Counted from the first letter of the stretch, positions 47,885 to 58,988 are shown. The stretch is 64,000 nucleotides of DNA from Bacteroidota bacterium (GCA_016721305.1 JADKIH010000001.1:62001-126000); one strand, 5' to 3'. Notes: generated by a model not told the origin, from the sequence alone. A program made the numbers and translations.

Positions 47885-50361
47885 ATGAAAAAAACAGTCT
47901 TGATAAAAACAACAGTTTTCTGCTTACTTAGTGTATTTTTTACACACAGCTCCATTTGGGCAACTGACTTATGTCAGTCGGTCGGTAATTTCAAATCCGT
48001 TAAAACAATCGGCGACGGAAAAAGTTATGAATTACGCGCCGAAAATGCGATTGTGGAAATCACCCCTTATACTCCGGGCATGATTAATATCCACTTTTCC
48101 AAGGATACCATTCGTGACCGATTTTCTTACGCGGTTGTAGGTAAACCATTAAATGAGGTAAATTTCAACTTAAAGGAGGAAAAAGATCGTTTAGTATTTA
48201 CGAGCGACTCTTTAAAGCTGATTGTTCGCAAAAACCCGCTGCGTTTTTCGTTTTTTACATTGAATGACGTACTCATTAATGGCGATGACGAGGGATTTGG
48301 GACTTCATGGATCGGGGATCAGGTTTCGACCTATAAGAAAATGCTTCCTGGAGAGCGATTTCTTGGATTGGGAGAGAAAACAGGAAATCTGGATCGTCGC
48401 GGAAACGGATATGAAAACTGGAATACGGACGCATTTGGATACGGTACGGGTACTGATCCGATTTACGCGAGCATTCCTTTTTATATCGGTGTTCATGATC
48501 AAATCAGCTACGGGATCTTTTTCGATAACTCATATAAGTCACACTTCAATTTTGGTGCATCACAAGACCGATTCTCGTCTTTTACTGCCGAGAGCGGGGA
48601 AATGAACTATTACTTTATTTATCATTCTTCAATTGCTAAAATCATTGAAGACTATACTTACTTAACAGGTCGTATTCAGATGCCGGCTTTATGGAGTGTC
48701 GGATATCAACAATGCCGATATTCTTATTATCCGCAGGAAGAAGTTGTTTCGATAGCTCAGACATTCCGTGACAAGAAAATTCCTTGCGACGTTATTTACC
48801 TCGACATACATTACATGGATCAGTACAAACTGTTCACATGGAATCCTGTGCATTTTACTCAACCGCAGAAAATGCTGGCTGATTTAAAGAAATTAAATTT
48901 CCATACCACTATTATTGTTGATCCGGGAATTAAAATTGAAAAAGGCTATGCAGCTTATGAAGACGGATTGAAAAACGACATTTTCGTGAAATACCCGGAC
49001 GGAACCAATTACAGCGGACAAGTATGGCCGGGCTGGTGCAACTTTGCCGATTTGACAAGTGAGAAAGGAAGAAGATGGTGGGGAAATCAATTTAAAGGAT
49101 ATATCGGCGATGGTATCGACGGATTCTGGAATGACATGAATGAAATTGCAACGTGGGGACAAAAGCTTCCACAGTTGATGAATTTCGATTACGATGGGCA
49201 TCCTTCAACAACAATGCGTGCACGAAACGTTTATGGAATGCAAATGGCACGCGCTACTTATGAAGGCGCAAAGAATCTGATGGGCGGGCGTCGTCCGTTT
49301 GTCTTAACTCGCGCAGGCTTTGCGGGAATGCAACGCTATACTGCAATTTGGACAGGCGACAATTCATCATATGATGATCATATGTTATTAGGTGTTCGTC
49401 TGGTGAATAGCCTAGGGCTTTCCGGTGTTGCAAATGCGGGTTATGATATCGGAGGATTCATGGGCAATAGTAGTCCACAGTTATTTGCACGCTGGATGAG
49501 TGTTGCAGCATTTACTCCGTTTATGAGAGGCCATTCGATGATCAATAGTCGTAGCTGCGAGCCATGGGCGTATGGTGAAGAAGTAGAAGAGATATCACGC
49601 AATTACATTCAGCTTCGTTACAAGCTGATGCCGTACCTCTATTCTTCTTTCTACGAATCGGCTCAAACCGGTATGCCTGTTGCAAGAAGCCTGGCAATTA
49701 ATTACACATTCGACGGCAATATCTACAACGGTGATTATCAGAACGAATTCCTTTGCGGTCATGGCATTCTGGTTTGCCCTACTTCTACTACAAGAGATCT
49801 AGCGAAATTCTATTTACCGGAAGGAAACTGGTACGATATCTATAATGACAAAGCTTATAGCGGCAAGCAGGAATTGATTTTAAGCAACCCGGTAAACCGA
49901 CTGAATGTTTTCACAAAAGGAAGTTCTATTATCACGATGCAGTCGCCGGTACAGAATGCAGCAGAAAAACCATTTGACACACTTTATGTACACGTCTACA
50001 ATGGCACGGAGAAAAACAGCTTTGTGTATTACGAAGATGACGGAAATACTTTGCTTACGAAAGCGGTGGATTTTACAGACGAACAATTTCATTTGACCCT
50101 ATCGGGAAAAAGATTGAGTTCGCAGAAGCCGAAGGAAAATCAGACAGTAAGTTCACTGTTATCAAACTCATCTTCCACGGAGTAGAGCCAAGCGCATTAA
50201 CCGTAAACAATCAAAAGCAAAACGGACACAAAGAATACTTCAACTTCCTCAACCCAATCAGCAAGTTTGACCCGATCGGTAATGCAGGTCAGGCTGATTA
50301 CACGAATAATATGGTGTTTGTGTTTGGGAATTCGAGGGGGAAGATGGTGGCTGCTTTCTGA
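47885..50361 (+). CDS. GH31 alpha-glucosidase, frame-broken near the C-terminus
   Basis: The enzyme removes glucose from alpha-glucans. A signal peptide (TTVFCLLSVFFTHSSIWA) is followed by the GH31 N-terminal beta-sandwich, then the barrel: MPALWSVGYQQCRYSYYPQE, VIYLDIHYMDQYKLFTWNP, the nucleophile motif DGIDGFWNDMNE, TRAGFAGMQRYTAIWTGDNS (acid/base Asp) and FTPFMRGHSMI. I start at 47885 (MKKTVLIKT), just before the signal. The main frame stops at 50185 after an A5 run at 50107-50111. With one more A it reads SGKKIEFAEAEGKSDSKFTV and reaches a stop at 50361, which gives a normal C-terminal domain. That stop codon lies inside the first unit of the inverted octamer array. Confidence 0.93.
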
Positions 50362-50516
50362 TTAGCTGATTGGCTGATTAGCTGATTGGCTGATTAGCTG
50401 ATTAGCTAATGGGGCTGCAAAAAAAACGCATGCCGTCAACGATTGATTCAACGTAGAGCCGTCTATGATTAATTCAACAGGTGCCTTCCATCAGCTAATC
50501 AGCCAATCAGCTAATC
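50358..50516. repeat. Inverted octamer array (CTGATTAG / CTGATTGG) between convergent genes
   Basis: Six units of CTGATTAG or CTGATTGG run from 50358 to about 50405, and the reverse complement of about three and a half units lies at 50490-50516. The spacer of roughly 85 bases contains an A8 run and two related segments, GATTGATTCAACG and GATTAATTCAACA. The left arm begins inside the GH31 stop codon and the right arm ends one base from the kinase stop, so the array fills the convergent junction exactly. The arms can pair over about 26 bases. Confidence 0.9.
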
Positions 50517-50517
50517 C

Positions 50518-51371
50518 TTAAAAATTCCGCGCCTTGGTCATGTAGTACTCGGCGAGGCTATTGATAGGATGGCGGATGATTTTACCAACTTTAACTTCTT
50601 TTTCGGCAGCAACCTGACGGAGGATATCGGCGAAGTAATGAGCTATAGAACCGACGAAGTGAACTTCGAGGTTTTTGTAATTTTCGTAATGACAAACATA
50701 GAGATCGAAAAAATCGGCCATGCCTTTGCGGACCATTTCAGTAACCCATGGATCGGTGGCATTGTCGGTGAAGAATTTGGCAAAAGAAGCTAGCCAAACG
50801 TTCGCTGAAGAGCTATTATAGACATTGGCAATCATAATCTCTTTGTCCATCTTATACTTTTCCTCGAATGCTTTGCGAAGATTTGCAGGCAAGATATTGT
50901 AGAGATAATGCGTGATCAGTTTTTGCCGTAATAGCTTCCACTACCCTCGTCGCCCATGATAAAGCCCAGACCGTAATTGTTTTTGTGCAGCTTTTTGCCA
51001 TCGAAATAACAAGAGTTACTGCCGGTTCCAAGGATACAAGCAATACCCGGATTGTCGCCGCAAGTGGCAATTACAGAAGCCCAGATATCATGATCGACTA
51101 CAACTTTAGCACCTTTGAAAAATTTATTTAACGCAAGGCGAATCACCTCGTTTCTATCCTTGGATGAACAACCGGCACCATAGAAATAGACCTGTGTGAC
51201 CTGGTCTGAAATCCGGCGCAGATCATCGTTTGCGTACATTTCATCGAGAATAAATTTCTCATCATGAAAATACGGATTGAAACCTGCGGTTGAATATTTC
51301 TCGTGACTCTTACCGGGAACGGCTAGCATCCAGTCTGCTTTGGTAGAACCACTATCTGCCACTAATATCAT
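50518..51371 (-). CDS. BadF/BcrA-type sugar kinase (N-acetylglucosamine kinase-like), frame-broken
   Basis: The N-terminal ATPase half has VADSGSTKADWMLAVPG, the DHDIWASVIATCG motif with the catalytic Asp region, and GIACILGTGSNSCYFDGKKL followed by GDEGSGSYYG. These match the eukaryotic-like GlcNAc kinase branch of the BadF family. The C-terminal half (VHFVGSIAHYFADILRQVA) completes a product near 280 aa. The first frame stops at 50916 after YYGKN; one more T in the T5 run at 50920-50924 (an A on the coding strand) gives YYGKKLITHYLYNILPANL and joins the halves. The gene lies downstream of gapN and pfkA on the same strand, so a role in feeding sugars to glycolysis is likely; whether it acts on glucose or amino sugars is unknown. 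Confidence 0.87.
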
Positions 51372-51490
51372 GGAATTGAATTTTACGTGTATTGTGTTTC
51401 ACTATTATTTATTTCGAAAGAGATTAAATTCTTTCTACTTCTACTCTGCCCGATATCATTCCGACTAGCACAAAATATAAGGCGGGAAAT

Positions 51491-53103
51491 TTAGAGAATA
51501 AAATCCGTACTTAAGAAGGAGGATTTACGATTTTCCAGGATATCAGACAGAATCTTTTTGTTTAGGTCATTCTCCTTCGTTGCTACGAGCGTCCTGATAC
51601 TGAATACTCTCAGAGCATCACTGACGCTCAGTGTTCCTTCGGCCGAGTCTTTTCGTCCGTTGAATGGATAAACATCAGGGCCTCGTTGACATTGGCTATT
51701 GATATTGACACGACACACCTGATTGACAAGAGGGTCGATCAACTGAGCGATTTCATCGGGATCGGTACCGAATATACTGACTTGTTGGCCGTAATTTGAA
51801 TTTACAATATAATCGATCAGCTCGTTGACATCGGTAAATTCAATCACAGGAATTACCGGACCGAACTGTTCTTCGTGATAAATACGCATGGATGAATTTA
51901 CTCCGGTAAGCACGGCAGGATACATGAAGCTGGCCACACTTTTGCCTCCATCCTTATTCACAATTGTGGCCCCTTTACTCACGGCATCATCAATTAAACC
52001 ATGCAGATATTCCGTTTTCCCCTTTTCAGGAAGAGGAGTTAACATTACATTGTCTTCCCATGGCATTCCTGCTTTCAGAGCAGATAACTTTTCGCAATAT
52101 TTTTCAAGGAATAATTTACTGATCGATTTTTCGACAAAGATCATCTTAAGTGCCGTGCAACTGCCCATTGAACGAAAGTGACTAATTCCATATCGGCATC
52201 ATCCAAAATGATTGCAGGATTTTTTGCTTCGAGGCCCAAAGCACCGCGAAGACGATTGGGAAACGGATGTTCCTTTTTCAGGATATTGGCAACACGACTT
52301 GTACCGATAAAAGCCAGCACATCGACTTTTCCGGTAGCCATGAGCGTACTGCAAACTTCCGCACCTTCGCCATAGATGAAATTGATCACCCCTTTCGGGA
52401 AAGAATCGCGGAAAATTTCGAGCAACGGACGATGTAAAAGCACGCCGTATTTTGCCGGCTTAAAAATCACTGAATTTCCCATGATGAGAGCCGGGATGAG
52501 ATTACAGTACGTCTCATTCAGCGGGTAATTGTACGGCCCCATACACAGGACGACACCAAGTGGGCCACGGCGGATTTGTGCGTATACGCCCTGCACTTTT
52601 CGATGTGAGAGCTATCGCGATCAAGATTTTTCAGTGCATCGATCGTATCCTGTATGTATTCAATCGTACGATCAAATTCCTTTTGTGAATCACCGAAGCT
52701 TTTGCCAATTTCCCACATGATCATTTTTACAACCTCATCGCGTTTCTCTTTCATGCGACGAGTAAAACTAACCATGTGTTCGATGCGATGTTTAATACTC
52801 ATTGTCGCCCACTCACCGCGTCCGTTATCGTAAGAAGCAACGGCAGCATCAAGCGCCTTTTTCGCTGCATGACGATCAAGAATCGGTTGTGATCCGAGAC
52901 GCACCTGTTTGAGTTCGCCATTTTCGCGGACGAATACAGGCGAATAGACATCGCCGACCGGGCCATCCCAGCGAACAATTTCTCCATTGATCAGGTATTC
53001 GCGTTGTTCAACCGGATTGGTGATCCGAAATTTTTCAGGAATTGAATTTAGTTCCGGGAAAATTTTCTCCGGTTTCGAAGCTTGTGAGCGTTGTTTGGTC
53101 CAT
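51491..53103 (-). CDS. NADP-dependent GapN-like aldehyde dehydrogenase, broken into pieces with a short loss at the catalytic Cys
   Basis: The pieces fit one protein of about 530 aa of the non-phosphorylating glyceraldehyde-3-phosphate dehydrogenase type. It has YLINGEIVRWDGPVGDVYSP, MWEIGKSFGDSQKEFDRTIE, LGVVLCMGPYNYPLNETYCN, LAFIGTSRVANILKKEHPFP and LGLEAKNPAIILDDADMEL. The catalytic-Cys region follows as MGSCTALKM, then CRVNINSQCQRGPDVYPFNG. Frames change near the start (about 53085-53095), near 52590, and at about 52150. At the last site around 10 residues expected between ELV and the Cys motif (the usual SFNGQRCTALK) are missing. The start at 53103 is the nearest ATG but lies one base out of frame with the rest. 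The cut would give NADPH directly from triose phosphate if the gene were intact. Confidence 0.85.
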
Positions 53104-53174
53104 CAGTCTATTTTATTCCTTCTAAAAGTTTTTTCGTTTCAATTATGAGTTAAAGTGCACAATAATAATCCAAC

Positions 53175-54160
53175 TTACATTGCCAAAATTGACGCCAGCT
53201 TAATCAGATTATTATCGAGTTCAAAGTGATTGCTTGTAGCCATCTTTAAATCAGTAAGCTTAATTTTATTATCCATGAGTCCGACCATTTTTCTGGTTTC
53301 ACCTGCCAGTACGCCTTCCACGGCATGAGCGCCGAGTCGGGAAGCCAGAACACGGTCGAAGCACGTCGGACTTCCTCCGCGCTGAAGGTGGCCAAGAATA
53401 GTGACTTTCGTATCATACATTTTCAGTTTCTTCTTTACTTTTCGGCAATGACGAGTGCGCCTCCGCTTTTCTCGCCTTCGGCAATAATTACGATGCTTGA
53501 AGACTTCTTTGAACGCGCACCATTTTGAAGAGTTGTGATCAGATCATTGAAGCTTGTCTGTTTTTCCGGCAATAAGATAGCCTCGCTTCCACCGGCAATT
53601 CCCGACCACAGTGCAATGCAACCCGAATCGCGTCCCATTACTTCAATAAAGAAAAGACGGTTGTGCGAAGCTGCCGTGTCGCGGATCTTATCGATAGCTT
53701 CTATAGTGGTATTTGTTGCTGTATCGAATCCGATTGTATAATCAGTGCCATACAAATCGTTGTCGATTGTTCCCGGAACACCCATCACAGGAATTTCAAA
53801 ACGACGACTAAATTCATCGGCTCCTTTGAAAGTACCGTCGCCACCAATGACGATGAGTGCGTCAATTTTATTCTTTTTTACATTGGCAAAGGCCTTTTTC
53901 ATTCCTTTTTCCGTCATGAACTCTAAACAACGGGCAGTTTTCAGGATCGTACCGCCGCGGTGAATGATATTACTGACTGACCGGGAATTCATCGGTTTAA
54001 TATTCCCGAGAATGAGTCCTTCGTAGCCCCGGTGGATACCTGCAATTTGCTTGTTATGATAAAGAGCCGTTCGGACGACGGCGCGTATTGCGGCATTCAT
54101 ACCCGGAGCATCGCCTCCGGAAGTCAATAAGCCAATTTTCTTGATTTTGGATTTAGCCAT
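53175..54160 (-). CDS. pfkA: ATP-dependent 6-phosphofructokinase, frame-broken
   Basis: The protein has the group A PFK motifs: GLLTSGGDAPGMNAAIRAVV, VIGGDGTFKGADEFSRRF (Gly-Gly-Asp-Gly-Thr of the ATP-dependent branch), GVPGTIDNDLYGTDYTIGFD with the catalytic Asp, and EVMGRDSGCIALWSGIAGGS. The C-terminal part has VTILGHLQRGGSPTCFDRVL. The first piece (54160-53435) stops after VIAEK. One more T in the T4 run at 53439-53442 (an A on the coding strand) gives IAEKVKKKLKMYDTKVTILG and joins it to the second piece, ending at 53175. Total length is about 328 aa, as usual. The gene is followed by gapN and the sugar kinase. Confidence 0.92.
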
Positions 54161-54307
54161 TTATCAGTTCAGATCTTGGTGTAATTTGTACACTAAGGTA
54201 GGAAACTGATTTTGAATCGGCAAACCCCAGTACCAATAAGCAGTATGTTGATTTTTTTCCGTCCGGGTATATGTGAAATTAAGTGCATTTGTATAAATTG
54301 CGCACAA

Positions 54308-54955
54308 ATGGCAAAGAATAAGCTCCCCCGTTTGCATTCCGACTTTTCGGTCGATTGCGTCATCTTCGGCTTCGACGAGGGCGAATTAAAAGTATTATTG
54401 ATAGACCGGAACGAAGCTCCTTATAAAGGCTGGAAGGCCATTCCGGGTAATTTGGTTTACGATCACGAGGACATCGACAGTGCGGCAGAGCGTGTACTGT
54501 ATGAGCTGTCGGGATTGAAAGACATTTTTCTTGAGCAGTTATATACTTTCGGAGACATTGACCGACATCCGCAAGGCCGAGTCATTACTGTGGCATATTA
54601 CTCTATTATCAGAAGCACGGACGCCGGCTTGCATCCCTTCCTAAACTTGCATTTGATCATAATAAATTGCCGAGAAGGCGCTTTCCCGACTACGTGACCG
54701 AATTCGTTACGAACCGATAGGATTTGAATTGTTGCCGGAAAAATTCACTCTTACGCAGTTGCAGCACGTTTACGAGGGCAATATTGGAGCAGAAAATCGA
54801 CAAGAGAAACTTCCGCAAGGAAGATTCTAAGTTTGGTCTTTTACAGGAGCTCTCCAAGAAGCAAACAGGAGTATCGCACCGAGCTGCCCGTTTATACAAG
54901 TTCAATAAAAAGCAATACGAGAAAGCGAAGAAGCTGGGGTTGAGTATGGGGTTTG
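54308..54955 (+). CDS. NrtR/AraR-like Nudix-domain transcription regulator, broken at several points
   Basis: The protein starts MAKNKLPRLHSDFSVDCVIF and continues with ELKVLLIDRNEAPYKGWKAI and PGNLVYDHEDIDSAAERVLY, ELSGLKDIFLEQLYTFGD. The Nudix box is degenerate (the REUXEE core is replaced by RVLYEL), which is typical of Nudix regulators rather than hydrolases. The C-terminal winged helix is present in other frames: EKALSRLRDRIRYEPIGFEL, PEKFTLTQLQHVYEG, ILEQKIDKRNFRKEDSKFGL and RAARLYKFNKKQYEKAKKLG. Breaks lie at about 54625-54640 (with a loss of some 14 residues), 54665 and 54785. The last frame stays open to 55194 only because it enters the heptamer repeat, so the true end near 54955 is an estimate. 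In Bacteroidota this family controls sugar use, which fits the genes around it. Confidence 0.75.
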
Positions 54956-54957
54956 GA

Positions 54958-55110
54958 AGGCGGGAGTTGCAGGTTGCAGGTTGCAGGTTGCGGGTTACGG
55001 GTTACGGAGTTGCGGGTTGCGGGTTGCGGTTACGGGTTGCGGGTTGCGGGTTACAGGGTTGCAGGTTACGGTTGCGGGCTTCGACGGGCTCAGCCGACGG
55101 GTTGCGAGTT
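54958..55110 (+). repeat. Second G-rich heptamer array with a terminal REP-like hairpin
   Basis: Units GGGTTGC, GGGTTAC and AGGTTGC repeat with occasional one-base losses, closely related to the array at 19741-19893 and on the same strand. Around 55044-55066 four G tracts with short loops form a quadruplex-type motif. The array ends with CTTCGACGGGCTCAGCCGAC at 55079-55098, which has a small GGCT/AGCC stem and resembles a short interspersed hairpin found in many bacterial genomes. It begins where the Nudix gene should end and is followed by A/T-rich sequence and a terminator at 55209. Confidence 0.88.
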
Positions 55111-55208
55111 GAAACTACTTGCATTTTGGTAAATAAAAACGCCGGGCGGTTACTTCCCTCCAATATTCAATCTTCAATATTAACTCTTCAATAAAAAATG
55201 GGACAAAA

Positions 55209-55240
55209 AAAAAGGGGCCTGCACGCAGCGCCCCTTTTTT
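55209..55240. terminator. Bidirectional terminator between the Nudix gene and the secreted protein gene
   Basis: AAAGGGGC and GCCCCTTT form a GC-rich stem around an 11-base loop, with A runs on the left and T runs on the right, so either strand can use it. It lies 27 bases after the stop of the - strand secreted protein. Confidence 0.88.
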
Positions 55241-55266
55241 ACTAATCTAGCCCTAACCCAATTAAA

Positions 55267-56035
55267 CTAGCGTACGATAACGAGTTTACCGGATACTTTC
55301 TGGCCGCCTGCGACCAAAGAGTAGTAGTAAACACCGCCACCAAGAAGATTACCATTTGAATCGTCGCCGATCCAGTTGTAGAAATGCTTTCCAGTAGATT
55401 GCATTTCGTTAAATAATACGTTTACTAAACGACCTGTAGCATCGAAGATAGACAAAGATGCGTTTTGAGTTCCAGTCAGATTGTAAGCAAAAACTGTACT
55501 TTCTGTAACCGGATTCCGGTGTGTTGTAGATTCCGATATGATCAGCTGTAAGTGAATTAACACCTGCAGAGATACCGGCAGTTGCAAAGAACGGGCCGTC
55601 AGGTTGAGAAGCAGGAGTTGGTGTTGAAATATCCATGAAGATATCACTTCCATTCACATCTTTTCCTGATTCAACACCGGCTGCATCACGGAATACCATA
55701 CCCATACGAAGAATCGCAGGACCGGTAACAGGACCGTTAGAAGCTGCGCTGTAATAAGCAACAGGATCAAATGTAATTGTCCAAAGATCAGTTCCGATAT
55801 TGGTCATTTCGCCAATACCATCATCCTGTCCCCAGTTACCAATTACATAATTCCAGCAAGATCCGTCGAGTGGACCTGCTACATCGCTACCACCAGAGTG
55901 GATGTAAACTTTGGCAGCACCGCCTAAAGTCGACGTACCTTGAGTAGCATCGTAAGTAATTGTTAAATCATACTGGGCGTTTGCCACAAACGCAGAGGCC
56001 AGTAAGAAGCCTGAAATTAGTAGAGTTTTTCTCAT
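55267..56035 (-). CDS. Type IX-secreted protein with a starch-binding-like module, frame-broken
   Basis: A signal peptide (LLISGFLLASAFVANAQ) precedes a domain of about 125 residues with DLTITYDATQGTSTLGGAAK, VYIHSGGSDVAG, CWNYVIGNWGQDDGIGEM, ILRMGMVFRDAAG and DVNGSDIFMDIS. The same module begins the GH13 protein on the other side of the intergenic region. The C-terminus is a Por sorting domain: NPVTESTVFAYNLTGTQNAS, LSIFDATGRLVNVLF, and GGGVYYYSLVAGGQKVSGKL. The frame changes near 55525, where the first frame reads NTPESGYRKY and the second reads RNPVTESTVF; part of the linker may also be missing. No catalytic motif is seen, so it is best viewed as a surface glycan-binding partner of the amylase. 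Confidence 0.83.
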
Positions 56036-56075
56036 GAGACTTTTTTTATGGTTTATTTGGTTCTTTAAAGATGGG

Positions 56076-56106
56076 TAAAAATAGGAATTAGTTAGTGTAC
56101 TTCAAA
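56076..56106 (-). promoter_or_regulatory. Candidate Bacteroidota promoter of the secreted-module gene
   Basis: On the - strand TTTG (CAAA at 56103-56106) stands 19 bases before TATTTTTA (TAAAAATA at 56076-56083), which is the phylum's -33/-7 pattern with one mismatch. The transcript would start about 35 bases before the ATG at 56035. Confidence 0.5.
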
Positions 56107-56199
56107 CACTAGGGTAAAAAAAAAGTTCAAGTTTTTTTCACAAAAAAATATTAACAACAGCTTTATTAAGCTAAATTTACCCAATCAGAAAAAGACACT

Positions 56200-58988
56200 A
56201 TGAAAAATCGGTTATTTTGCTTGTTTCTCATTCTAATTCCGAGCTTTCTTTCGGCTCAGGTTATTACAAGTTCACCGTATTTTTTTGGAGGGCAGGATTC
56301 GGTTACAATTTACTTTGATGCAACGCAAGGCAACAGCGCGCGGAGAACTTACCGGCCCGATTTACGCCCATACCGGAGTTATCACCAGTGCCGGAGGCGG
56401 GTGGAGATATGTTAAATCGGCATGGGGTGTGGCCGACACCAATGTTCTGATGACCTCTTTAGGAAATAATCTATACAGCATTTCCTTCGTTCCCCGCACC
56501 TACTACAATGTACCTTCATCGGAGGTCATTTTACAATTAGCCTTCTTATTCAGAAATGTTAACGGAAGTATCGTAACCCGAAATTCGGACGGAAGCGACA
56601 TTTTTATCGACCTTAAGGATAGCACCCATATTAACTGTGCCATCGTTGACCCAGTGGCAGCTAACAACTCCACTCTTTTGGTTAACCCGGGTCAATCGAT
56701 TTCAATCACCGGCATTGCAGATACAATTGCCGGCCTTTCCTTTCTGCTTAATGGCTCTGCCATCGCTTCTGTTACGGACGACACATTAACCTCATCCTTT
56801 ACCCCTAGTAGTTCAGGCAACAACACTCTTCAACTCATTGCCAGCGACGGCTCGACGGCCGACACTTCAGAAATCAACTTTTTGTTAATTCCTTCAACAC
56901 CGATTGCTGCGGTTCCGGTCGGAGCAAAAGACGGAGTTACCTATCTCAACGATTCAACCGTCATTTTTAATCTGTTTGCGCCACATAAGGAATTCGTTTA
57001 TCTGCTCGGCGATTTTAACAATTGGACAATCGACCCGGCGTACCTGATGAACCGGACCCCTGATACTACTCGCTACTGGATTCAAATCACCGGGCTTCAG
57101 GCACAACAAGAGTATGTTTACCAGTATTTGATTGACGTTACACTAAAATTGCAGATCCCTATTCAGAAAAAATTGTTGACCCATCGAACGACGGAGGCAT
57201 CGGCAGCACTACTTATCCGAATCCTACTGCTTATCCGACCGGATTAACTACGGGAATTGCGACTGTTCTCCAAACGGCACAGGTGCCTTATCAATGGCAG
57301 ACTAATAATTTTCAAAAGCCCGAGAAAACTGATTTGATCATTTACGAATTACTTGTACGCGATTTTATCACTGCCCATAATTACAAAACACTCATTGATA
57401 CGTTAAATTACTTACAGACACTTGGAATAAATGCAATTGAATTAATGCCGGTATCGGAATTTGAAGCTAACAATAGCTGGGGGTATAATCCTTCGTTCAT
57501 GTTTGCAAACGATAAATATTACGGCACAAAAGACATGTTAAAAGCATTTATTGACACATGCCACTCCCGAGGTATTGCCGTCATAATGGACATCGTCTTG
57601 AACCATCAATGCGGAACGTCACCAATGGTTCAGATGTACTTTGACAACAGTACAGGTAAACCTTCGAATGAAAGCCCATGGTTCAATACAGATCCTACTA
57701 CGATTTCAATGTTTGCTACGACATGAATCATGACAGTCCGGATACCCGCTACTTTGTAGATCGTGTAACTGAATTCTGGATTCAGCAATTTCACTTTGAT
57801 GGCTACCGATTCGATTTAGCAAAAGGATTTACACAAACCTACTCTTTAGGAAATGTATCGCTATGGGGCCATTACGATTCGTCACGAGTTTATAATATCG
57901 AAAGAATGGCTAATCACATTTGGTCAATAGATACAAATGCGTATGTGATTCTTGAAATGTTTGCCGATAACAGCGAAGAGCAACATTATTCAAATGACGG
58001 GATGATGCTTTGGGGTAACGTTAACTACAATTATTACATGGCAACAATGGGCAATGTATCGGCCAGTAATTTTTCGTCGGTTAATTACAAAGCCCACGGC
58101 TGGTCTAAACCACATTTAATCGGATATATGGAAAGCCATGACGAAGAGAGAGTGATGTATAAAAATCTTACCTCAGGTTATTCATCCGGAACATATAATG
58201 TAAAAGACACAGCCACTGCTCTACGCCGAATGGAAATGGCAGGCGCATTTTTCTACACCGTTCCCGGACCTAAAATGGCATGGATGGGTGGAGAACTCGG
58301 CTACGATATCTCTATCAATAATCCGTGCCGCACGTGCTCTCATCCTTTCAAGTGGAATTATTATTCTCGCCCCAACAGCCTGCGCCTTTACAAAGTTTGG
58401 TCAGCCATCATCAATTTACGTAATGACTACCCCGCCTTCCGTACGACGAATTTCAACATGCAGACTTCGCAGGCAGGCAAATCAATTCACCTGAACAACT
58501 CTGCGATGAATGTTACCATCGTTGGAAATTTTGACGTGAATGCCATAAGCTTTAATCCGGTCTTCCAGAATACAGGATGGTGGTATGACTACTTAACAGG
58601 CGACAGTATCGAAGTATTAAACACGACTTCTCCATTGGCTCTGGAGCCGGGCGAATATCACATTTACACCACTGTTAAACTCAGTACACCAAATCTCAGT
58701 ATTGGCATTGCAGAAACAGAAGCAGAGGATAATTTTGCCTATGCTTTTCCGAATCCGGCAAACTCATTTACATCCTTTGGAATGTATCTGTCGAAAAGCT
58801 CAAACGTTCGAATAGAAATCTACAGAATAAACGGACAAAAAATCGACGAGATAGATGCCGGCAGATTAAGTCCGGGCGAGCATATGATCGACTGGTCATT
58901 TGCTGACAAAGAACTCGCCTCAGGTTTGTATATCTGCCGAATTTCTGCAGGCAATCAAACACAGCACATAAAAATCGTAATCGACTAA
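56200..58988 (+). CDS. Type IX-secreted GH13 amylase with N-terminal binding-like modules, frame-broken three times
   Basis: Joined, this is a protein of about 925 aa. A signal peptide (LFCLFLILIPSFLSAQ) is followed by the module also seen in the divergent secreted protein (VTIYFDATQGNSA; WRYVKSAWGVADTNVLMTSL; DGSDIFIDLKD), a Big/SusE-like domain, a CBM48-like domain (TVIFNLFAPHKEFVYLLGDF, NNWTIDP), the GH13 barrel and a Por sorting domain (FAYAFPNPANSFTSFGMYL to the end). Catalytic regions include VIMDIVLNHQCG, FHFDGYRFDLAKGF (nucleophile Asp), YVILEMFADNSEE (acid Glu) and GYMESHDEERVM. Breaks lie near 56338-56344, in the A4 run at about 57147-57150, and near 57695. It would cut starch at the cell surface. 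Expression is divergent from its module partner. Confidence 0.88.
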
